Source of the DNA: Bacillota bacterium
Lineage (GTDB): Bacteria > Bacillota > Clostridia > Acetivibrionales > DSM-1351
Reading direction: 5' to 3'
Assembly (NCBI GenBank): GCA_023460955.1
Contig: JAEWOH010000040.1
Location: forward strand, 18,574 to 82,573
Length of the DNA stretch: 64,000 bases
Shown here: one piece after another, positions 57,762 to 64,000 of the stretch
Layout: every line of letters begins with the position of its first letter
How positions within the stretch are numbered: the first letter of the stretch is position 1
The notes under the pieces: model-generated
What the model saw: only the letters and a program-made list of their open reading frames with translations
Told to the model about the DNA's origin: nothing
The model's database searches: none
Translations under genes and position numbers: made by a program

Positions 57762-58772
57762 TTACTTTATTGCTCCTGATTTCTTCAATACATCTATATA
57801 CTGCTGTACATTTTCTTTGTTTACCAATGGGTTTCCGATATCAGTATCAATCTGCTTTTCTGTACCTGTTAAGAGCTTATTACTTGTTTCAAGTAATTTT
57901 GTAGCAAGGTCATAAGCACTCTGCATTGTTGTGGAAGTCATTTTACCTTCCTGGATTAAGAGAAGAGCTTCAGCTGTTCCGTCAACACCGTAAACGAGCA
58001 TATCCTTGAATTTAGCATTGTCTTTTACTACTTCGATAGCACCGGCTGCCATGTTGTCATTCATTGAAATAACAGCATCGATTTTATCATTAGCCTGAAC
58101 CCAGTCTTCCATGTATTTCATAGCTTCGTCTTTGTTCCAGTTAGCAATCTGTTCTCCAACTATCTTAACGTCAGGACGTTTGTCGAAGAATTCCTTCTGC
58201 CAGCTTGAACGTCTTTCGTCAGCGTGGAAGTTACCTGAAGGTCCTTTTAATACAACTACTTTCGCGTTTTGTGGTATCTGTTCTAATGCCGCACGAGCAT
58301 TAACAGCTGCCTGTTCATAAGGATTCGCGTCTACTGAAGATGCTCCTTCAATACCGGAAATACGTGCATTTGTTGTTATTGCAAAAATACCGGCTTTTAC
58401 AACCTTTTCAACATAAGGTCTCTGAGCTTCACCATTGTTTGGCTGAACTATAACTAAGTCATACTTGTTAGTGATAGCATTTTCGATCATTGAGTTTTCT
58501 TTTTCATCATTTGCTTCGCCGTCAAACACATCAAGAGTTATGTTTGGATATTTCTTTGCTTCTTCTTTTACAGCATTTGCAAGCCAAGCTGCAAAGGAAT
58601 CAGACTGTGCACGGGCGATATAAGCTACTTTGAAATTAGTTTTTGCTTGACCATTTCCGGTCTCTGCCCCTGCTGTAGTATTAGCGGGATTTTGAGTTGC
58701 GGTCTTGCCACATGCTGCTAGTAGGACAATTGCAAGTAACATAGAAAGTACGGTAATTAGTCTCTTCTTCAT
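57762..58772 (-). CDS. Sugar ABC transporter substrate-binding lipoprotein (RbsB-like)
   Basis: A 336-aa periplasmic-binding-protein-like lipoprotein: the lipobox LLAACGKT at the N-terminus, then FKVAYIARAQSDSFAAWLANAVKEEAKKYPNITLDVFDGEANDEKEN, typical of pentose/hexose-binding family 4. It captures a sugar outside the cell for the permease and ATPase upstream. SD AAAGGATGG lies seven bases before ATG. It comes last in the operon, the reverse of the usual order. The ligand is not predictable. Confidence 0.9.
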   Translation of the reverse strand: MKKRLITVLSMLLAIVLLAACGKTATQNPANTTAGAETGNGQAKTNFKVAYIARAQSDSFAAWLANAVKEEAKKYPNITLDVFDGEANDEKENSMIENAITNKYDLVIVQPNNGEAQRPYVEKVVKAGIFAITTNARISGIEGASSVDANPYEQAAVNARAALEQIPQNAKVVVLKGPSGNFHADERRSSWQKEFFDKRPDVKIVGEQIANWNKDEAMKYMEDWVQANDKIDAVISMNDNMAAGAIEVVKDNAKFKDMLVYGVDGTAEALLLIQEGKMTSTTMQSAYDLATKLLETSNKLLTGTEKQIDTDIGNPLVNKENVQQYIDVLKKSGAIK

Positions 58773-58864
58773 TGTTGACCATCCTTTTCGCTAAAAGTTT
58801 TTTATTTTTAAACAGCTATTGCTGTTTAATACGATTAAATAATTTGTATTGCTTTACTGCACGA

Positions 58865-59866
58865 TTAATTTGCTTTGACAGCTTTTGGTTTTTCCTTGTC
58901 TTCTATTCTGCCCATAGCACTTTTTGTTCTCTTATTCTTTGAACGGATATCGTAAATAACAGCCAGAGCTATAATTGCACCTCTTACAATTTGCTGCATG
59001 TAGGAATCCACACTAGCAAGGTTCATGATGTTATCCAAGAATCCTACTATAAACGCACCGGCAAGAGTACCTGCAGCTGTTCCAACACCTCCTGAGAAAC
59101 TGGTTCCTCCGATGATTGCTGCTGTTAACGCTGTAAACTCATAGCCTACTGCACCGTTAGGAAGACCGGCATTTACACGGGACATGAAGAGTACACCTGC
59201 CAAGCCTACAAAAATACCATTAATAATAAATGCAGTATATTTTACTTTGTGAACATTGATACCTGAAGCAATTGAAGCTTCTTCATTACCACCCACCGCA
59301 TAAAGAGATCTTCCGAATCTTGTGTGTTTCAGTATATACCAGGTAAATATCGCAATTACTATAAGGAATATTATTGGTATAGGAATTATTCCTGCCGAGC
59401 CTTGTCCAAAGATTACAAAATCACCAAGCTGTAATAAGTTCTGACCCTTTGTGAATAATAGCGCCACACCTCTTGCCATAGTAAGCATTGCCAACGTTGC
59501 AATAAACGGTGGTGCTTTAAAAGTACTTACCATTATTGCATTTACTATATTACAAACCACACCGGTTACAATTCCCACAAGTACTGCTATTACAAGAGAT
59601 CCTGTTGACTTGTAAGCTGATACAGCGAATACTCCTGAAAGTGCGAGTACAGATCCCTGTGATAAGTCAAGCATTCCTGATATAATCAGCATTGTTTGTC
59701 CAAATGCCAGTATAGTTGTAACAGCCAACTGTCTTGATATGTTGGTCAGGTTATTTGGTGTTAAAAAGTTTTCATTTATTAATGAACAGATTAAGAACAG
59801 TACGAACAGTACCATAAAAATACTATATTTCTTTTTAGCCGTACCCCAAACATTTTTTAAGTCCAT
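58865..59866 (-). CDS. Sugar ABC transporter permease (RbsC-like)
   Basis: A 333-aa permease with eight or more hydrophobic segments, beginning with YSIFMVLFVLFLICSLINENFLTPNNLTNISRQ. The central GQTMLIISGMLDLSQGSVLALSG and the late GGTSFSGGVGTAAGTLAGAFIVGFLDNIMNL are characteristic of the RbsC/BPD_transp_2 family. It lies one base after the ATPase gene. Confidence 0.93.
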   Translation of the reverse strand: MDLKNVWGTAKKKYSIFMVLFVLFLICSLINENFLTPNNLTNISRQLAVTTILAFGQTMLIISGMLDLSQGSVLALSGVFAVSAYKSTGSLVIAVLVGIVTGVVCNIVNAIMVSTFKAPPFIATLAMLTMARGVALLFTKGQNLLQLGDFVIFGQGSAGIIPIPIIFLIVIAIFTWYILKHTRFGRSLYAVGGNEEASIASGINVHKVKYTAFIINGIFVGLAGVLFMSRVNAGLPNGAVGYEFTALTAAIIGGTSFSGGVGTAAGTLAGAFIVGFLDNIMNLASVDSYMQQIVRGAIIALAVIYDIRSKNKRTKSAMGRIEDKEKPKAVKAN

Positions 59867-59867
59867 T

Positions 59868-61379
59868 TTAGTTCACCTCGTTAGATATTAAAGTTCCGGT
59901 AGCATACTTCATGATTAATTCCTGTGAAAAATCTTTCCTCTCAATTTCACCTGTTATTGTTCCTTTGCACATAACATAAATTCTGTCGCACATACCGATC
60001 AATTCAGGCAACTCTGAAGATACCATTATGACTGCCTTACCTTCTTTGGCTAAATTAGTCATAAGCTTGTAGATTTCAAACTTAGCCCCGACATCAATAC
60101 CTCTTGTTGGTTCATCAAGTATTAGTATGTCTGGATTTCTTATCATCCATTTTGCCAGCACTACCTTTTGCTGATTGCCACCGCTAAGGGACTGAATAGT
60201 TGTATCCAATGTAGGAGTTTTTACCTTCATTTTAGTAAACATCTCCGACACTATACTCTTCTCAGTTTTATGATGCAGTCTGAATCTGTAGAAAACTTTT
60301 TGTAAAAATGAAAGCGTTGTGTTTTCTTTAACTGACCTTACCGGAATGATTCCGTATCTTCTTCGGTCTTCCGATAACATAACCAGCCCGTTATCTATAC
60401 TTTGTCTGACATTTTTTATTCTTACTTCCTTACCTTTGATTGTCACTTTTCCCTCGGTTATGGGATCCAAACCAAACAGAGAACGCATTACTTCAGTTCT
60501 TCCTGCTCCCATTAGTCCGGCAAAACCGATTATTTCACCTTTCTTGACATGGAAATTAACATCGTGATAAACATTTGCGTTGTTCAGGTTTTCAACCTTA
60601 AGAAGGTCTTCTCCTATTTTCACGTCCTCTTTAGGATAGGTGTTTGTAAGCTTTCGTCCGACCATAAGAGCAATTACTGCTTCAATGTCCAGCTCTTCCT
60701 TTGGATGGCTTTCAACGACTGTCCCATCTCTGAAGACAGTTATTTCATCAGCTATCTGGAAGATTTCATCCAGCTTGTGAGAAATATAAATAATACTTAC
60801 GCCTCTGCTTTTTAATTCACGAATTTTCTTGAAGAGCTTTTCTACTTCCTTAAGGGTTATTGCTGATGTGGGCTCATCCATAATAATGATTTCCGAATTA
60901 TAAGATACGGCTTTAATTATCTCCAGCATCTGTATATCCGAAACAGTCAGGTCTTTCAGAAGCGTTGTCGGAGAATAAGGCAGGTTTTCTTTCTTTAAAA
61001 GTTCGATTGTTCGCTTCCTTACCTCTTTCCAATCAACATTTCCGAATTTACCGATAGGTAAGTTACCTAAAAAGATATTTTCCTCTACAGTCATCTCAGG
61101 TACATAGTTCATTTCCTGAAATATCATAGATATCCCTAGACTCCTGGCTTGTATAGGATTAGATATCTTTACCGGTTTTTCGTCGATGAATATTTGCCCT
61201 CCATCAGGTTGATAAACTCCGTTAATGATTTTCATTAATGTGGATTTTCCCGCACCGTTCTCTCCGCATAATACGTGGACAGACCCTTTTTTTACAGTAA
61301 AATCGATTTTATCAAGCGCCTTTACCCCTGGAAAGGATTTTTCAATTTGAGATACTCTAAGCTTAATGTTCTGGTTCAT
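59868..61379 (-). CDS. Sugar ABC transporter ATPase, two-domain (RbsA/MglA-like)
   Basis: A 503-aa protein with two ABC domains. Domain 1: Walker A GENGAGKST, Walker B IIIMDEPTSAI. Domain 2: degenerate Walker A GLMGAGRTE, signature LSGGNQQKVVLAKW, Walker B ILILDEPTRGIDVG. This asymmetry is the norm for monosaccharide importers. It opens the operon ATPase-permease-binding protein, with a promoter at 61531-61558 and GGGAGAAGG before ATG. Confidence 0.95.
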   Translation of the reverse strand: MNQNIKLRVSQIEKSFPGVKALDKIDFTVKKGSVHVLCGENGAGKSTLMKIINGVYQPDGGQIFIDEKPVKISNPIQARSLGISMIFQEMNYVPEMTVEENIFLGNLPIGKFGNVDWKEVRKRTIELLKKENLPYSPTTLLKDLTVSDIQMLEIIKAVSYNSEIIIMDEPTSAITLKEVEKLFKKIRELKSRGVSIIYISHKLDEIFQIADEITVFRDGTVVESHPKEELDIEAVIALMVGRKLTNTYPKEDVKIGEDLLKVENLNNANVYHDVNFHVKKGEIIGFAGLMGAGRTEVMRSLFGLDPITEGKVTIKGKEVRIKNVRQSIDNGLVMLSEDRRRYGIIPVRSVKENTTLSFLQKVFYRFRLHHKTEKSIVSEMFTKMKVKTPTLDTTIQSLSGGNQQKVVLAKWMIRNPDILILDEPTRGIDVGAKFEIYKLMTNLAKEGKAVIMVSSELPELIGMCDRIYVMCKGTITGEIERKDFSQELIMKYATGTLISNEVN

Positions 61380-61409
61380 ATCCTTCTCCCTGTAAAATAC
61401 CCTGAATAG

Positions 61410-61449
61410 ATTTGTATGAATAGATTAATGTTTGGTATCTTATACAAAT
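61410..61449. promoter_or_regulatory. Inverted repeat in the leader of the sugar ABC operon
   Basis: ATTTGTAT (61410-61417) and ATACAAAT (61442-61449) are an 8-bp perfect inverted repeat between the promoter (61531-61558) and the ATPase gene. It is a candidate operator for the neighbouring ROK repressor, but the 24-bp spacer is long for one dimer. Confidence 0.4.
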
Positions 61450-61530
61450 ATATACTTTTAATTGTATGTTTTTTAAAACACATTAATTGAATATATTTAT
61501 ATAAGACTTTTATAAATTACTTTTAATAAG

Positions 61531-61558
61531 ATTATACAACGTTTTTATGCAAAGTCAA
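61531..61558 (-). promoter_or_regulatory. Sigma-A promoter of the sugar ABC operon
   Basis: On the minus strand TTGACT (61553-61558), a 16-bp spacer and TATAAT (61531-61536). The predicted leader is about 145 nt. Confidence 0.7.
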
Positions 61559-61690
61559 TAAAAATTTTGAAAAAAAAACAGGATTTTTAGTAACTCTTTA
61601 TAGCCGTAATCTTCCATTTTTAAGTAAATGTTGCGGAGTTCATGAGTATCAAGAACTTCAGCTCCTATTCCTATAGTGTTTAAAACAAAA

Positions 61691-61733
61691 AAGAGCATAT
61701 AATCCCAAATAATAATTCAGGTTATATACTCTT
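61691..61733 (-). terminator. Terminator of the ROK gene
   Basis: AAGAGTATATAA pairs with TTATATGCTCTT (one mismatch) on the minus strand and is followed by TTTTTTG. It separates the ROK gene from the sugar ABC operon, so the two are not co-transcribed. Confidence 0.8.
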
Positions 61734-61812
61734 ATTTTTTAACTGTTTTGATAATTTATAAGCTGCTTACACTAATTACTAAATTTTAACAACAGTTATC
61801 TTTATGTTTACT

Positions 61813-62940
61813 CTATATGTTTTTAATGAATTCTTCTATATGAAGAAGTGCTGCACCTACTGCTGTTGTCTCTAACTTATATTTACATACGTCCAGATAT
61901 GCCCCGTTGGGTTCGAAAGTATTAATTTTAGAAACCCTTTCCCTCAGTTCCTCAAGGTATTCATCCATATACGCGCCTGCATAACCACCAAGGATAACCT
62001 TGCAATCAAAAAGCATTCTAAGATTGTTGATGGCAACAACAAGATGCGAAACGTACTCTTCCCAAATACTCTGTTGAAGTTCTTTACCTTGTTTTAAGAG
62101 TTTAAAGAATTCGGCTATATTTCCATTTGTACTATCTGATAATATCTTAGCAGAACAGTATGCATCAACACATCCTTTTTGCCCGCAGTAACAAGTTTTC
62201 CCCCCAGGAACAATTGTCATGTGACCAAACTCTCCGCCTCTCTGATTTTGCCCATTGTATATATTCTTTCCGATTATTATTGATCCTCCAACCGAATTGT
62301 TGAGAGACAAATAAACAACGCTCTCATTTGTATTATACCCCCACATTTCGGCAAAACCCGCTGCATTAGCATCGTTACTGAAGGTACATTTATACGGGAT
62401 AAACTCTTGAAAGGACTCTATATTACCCCTCTCAAAATCTATAACCTGGGCGTAACTCACACTACGGTCGTCATCCGATAGAATCGCCGGCAGTGCAATA
62501 CCTACTCCCAGAATACTTTTGGAATCAATTTTGCTTTCTGAGACGAAATTGCTTACCAAATCACCGACACCTTTAAAGTACTCCTTTGAATTTTGAAAAG
62601 GAAATTGACTTCTCAGTGTTTTAATTACTTTGGCACTAAGATCTATTATGACAATACCCACATGGTTTTTTGTAATATCAAGTCCAATAGCATACTTTGC
62701 TGTGCTATTATAGGTAATTGCTTTTGCCTTACGTCCACCTGTAGACTCAAACTGTCCTGCCTCTATTACCAAGCCGCGCTCATTTAACTCCTTGATATTT
62801 TGAGTGACTGTGGGAAGACTCATGTTCAATTTGTAGGCAATCTCCTGAATCGAAATAGGATCCCTCATATACAAAAAATTATAGATGGCATTTCGATTTA
62901 TCTTTTTAACTTCAATGCTATTTACTCTACCAGCAGCCAT
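61813..62940 (-). CDS. ROK family transcriptional regulator (XylR/NagC type)
   Basis: A 375-aa repressor. N-terminal winged helix-turn-helix (about residues 12-65, PISIQEIAYKLNMSLPTVTQNIKELNERGLV). The sugar-kinase-like ROK domain begins AIGLDITKNHVGIVIIDL, has GVGIALPAIL, the zinc motif GGKTCYCGQKGCVDAYCS and DANAAGFAEMWG. Such proteins bind a sugar or sugar phosphate and release DNA. The gene lies directly upstream of the sugar ABC operon, which it probably controls; the dehydrogenase may also be a target. Confidence 0.92.
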   Translation of the reverse strand: MAAGRVNSIEVKKINRNAIYNFLYMRDPISIQEIAYKLNMSLPTVTQNIKELNERGLVIEAGQFESTGGRKAKAITYNSTAKYAIGLDITKNHVGIVIIDLSAKVIKTLRSQFPFQNSKEYFKGVGDLVSNFVSESKIDSKSILGVGIALPAILSDDDRSVSYAQVIDFERGNIESFQEFIPYKCTFSNDANAAGFAEMWGYNTNESVVYLSLNNSVGGSIIIGKNIYNGQNQRGGEFGHMTIVPGGKTCYCGQKGCVDAYCSAKILSDSTNGNIAEFFKLLKQGKELQQSIWEEYVSHLVVAINNLRMLFDCKVILGGYAGAYMDEYLEELRERVSKINTFEPNGAYLDVCKYKLETTAVGAALLHIEEFIKNI

Positions 62941-63274
62941 ATTATCACCCAGTTTTATAAATGTCTTTTATTAATGTATTTATAATAATATATTTTATAA
63001 GATTATTCAATTAAAAGAATTAACAAAAGAGGAAGTAAAAAATTATTATATTTTCCAATAGATGTGATAAGAAAAATATTTACAGTTCATTACCTAATAA
63101 TAATAATATACCATATATATACAACCGTCCATATTAATATATAAAAACATTGTATACATACAGTTATATTGTTTTAAAATAAATACATAAATGTTATAAT
63201 TGGTGTAGAAACTAAATAACTTAATATATCAGAATCTTTGTATAAAAAATTAGCCCTACGCGGAGGTTTATGCC
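62941..63274 (+). promoter_or_regulatory. AT-rich divergent intergenic region with an extended -10 site
   Basis: The 334 bases between the ROK gene and the Pr6Pr-like gene hold no gene. TGTTATAAT (63192-63200) is an extended -10 promoter reading to the right. The remaining sequence is almost only A and T, and I see no other element. Confidence 0.35.
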
Positions 63275-63976
63275 ATGTGTATTCGAAATCGCCTGCTAGC
63301 ATTAATTTTTAGAATTCTGTTTTTAATTGGATGTGGTACAGGACTTTACCTCAACTCCGGACTTCCAAGCGGAAAGCCTGCTCCTTACATGCTGATTTTT
63401 TATACAATCCAGAGTAATGTCTTATGTTTTATTTTCTTTCTACTTCTTGTTATCAGGACTTTCATTGACTTAAAAAACAAAGGTATCAGGGGCACAACTG
63501 TTTTTCTGCCTCATTTCAAAGGTGCAGTAACTATGGCAATTGCTATAACTTTTTTAATATATAATTTTGTGTTAGTTCCGCAGTATTTATCTACACTAAA
63601 AGCCGGCTACAACATTCTTAGCTGGCAGAACATTCTCGTACATTACTTTGTTCCTTTAGTAGTTATATTTGATTGGCTGTTATTTGACAAAAAGCTTAAT
63701 TTTCGTTGGTATGACCCCATAATTTGGCTTTTTATCCCGGTAGGATACTTTATATTTATATTAATTCGTGCCAAGGTTGGAGGAATAATTGAAATAGTAA
63801 GCAGCCCCTACCCTTATTTCTTTATAGATGTGGATCTGCTTGGTTGGCTTAAAGTAATTAAAAATGCAGGAATCTTGACCTTTGGATTTTTGGTTTTAGG
63901 GTATCTTCTCTTTTTAATTGACAAAATTCGATTTAGTAATCAACGGACGGATTTTGACGTATTACAGCCAAAATGA
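63275..63976 (+). CDS. Pr6Pr-like six-transmembrane protein
   Basis: A 233-aa membrane protein with about six hydrophobic segments (starting LLALIFRILFLIGCGTGLYLNSG). It has the block YTIQSNVLCFIFFLLLVIRTFI, ITFLIYNFVLVP, LVHYFVPLVVIFDWLLFDKK and WLFIPVGYFIFILIRA. These motifs match the Pr6Pr family (related to FAR-17a/AIG1 proteins), whose role in bacteria is unknown. GGAGG lies eight bases before ATG. It reaches nearly to the end of the window and appears complete. Confidence 0.65.
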   Translation: MCIRNRLLALIFRILFLIGCGTGLYLNSGLPSGKPAPYMLIFYTIQSNVLCFIFFLLLVIRTFIDLKNKGIRGTTVFLPHFKGAVTMAIAITFLIYNFVLVPQYLSTLKAGYNILSWQNILVHYFVPLVVIFDWLLFDKKLNFRWYDPIIWLFIPVGYFIFILIRAKVGGIIEIVSSPYPYFFIDVDLLGWLKVIKNAGILTFGFLVLGYLLFLIDKIRFSNQRTDFDVLQPK

Positions 63977-64000
63977 CACATATTCTTGATAAATGTAAAC

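Overview
The window looks like a chromosomal segment of a low-GC, anaerobic, cellulolytic-type clostridium (Ruminiclostridium / Clostridium cellulolyticum group). The reasons are the strong GGAGG Shine-Dalgarno (SD) sites, a T-box and ribosomal-protein leaders typical of Firmicutes, and a nif cluster of C. pasteurianum type (fused NifN-NifB, split homocitrate synthase NifV-alpha/omega, short NifK, NifD with the long clostridial insertion, thioredoxin-fold [2Fe-2S] ferredoxin). The species is an inference. Almost everything is on the minus strand; plus-strand genes are few (PilZ protein, a 50-aa membrane protein, DacF-like carboxypeptidase, acyl-CoA ligase, AnfO-like protein, Pr6Pr-like membrane protein).

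Region by region. 0-8 kb: a translation and ribosome-assembly block read right to left: B12-type radical SAM protein, DUF2344 partner, RNase G, then a promoter inside the end of rng driving an L21 leader, rplU, prp, rpmA, a terminator, obg and yhbY. 8-14 kb: tRNA-Pro(CGG), acyltransferase, YcgR/PilZ protein, DNA polymerase IV, infC-rpmI-rplT with promoter and attenuator leader (infC starts at AUU), thyA-folA. 14-25 kb: a GT39/GT2 membrane glycosylation pair, two tandem threonyl-tRNA synthetase genes behind one T-box, an FAH-family hydrolase, a ComEA-like protein and dacF. 25-33 kb: acyl-CoA ligase, ABC-F, MATE, and nadD-yqeK-lytR_C-rsfS. 33-40 kb: the purine operon purE-F-M-N-H-D. 40-43 kb: AEC transporter, zinc-ribbon protein, modBC. 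43-56 kb: the nitrogen-fixation operon nifH-I1-I2-D-K-E-(N-B)-fdx-Vomega-Valpha-modB-modC, with a divergent anfO-like gene. 56-64 kb: a polyol-type dehydrogenase, a ribose-type sugar ABC transporter, a ROK repressor and a membrane protein.

How the genes work together. The nif operon carries the catalytic proteins (NifHDK), the FeMo-cofactor assembly proteins (NifE, NifN-B, NifV), the post-translational ammonium switch (NifI1/I2), a dedicated ferredoxin and molybdate uptake (ModB, ModC; no modA is seen). Its long leader holds two consecutive terminators, each preceded by a similar box, and a possible nine-codon leader peptide.

The most notable unexplained signals are: two copies (about 27.1-27.4 kb and 33.0-33.2 kb) of a large structured non-coding element whose basal helices differ by compensatory changes; the tandem nifH attenuator; the mosaic thrS pair; a Cys-rich PurF propeptide; a small MITE-like palindrome with a 5-bp target duplication; and small hairpins placed just upstream of the SD of many genes.
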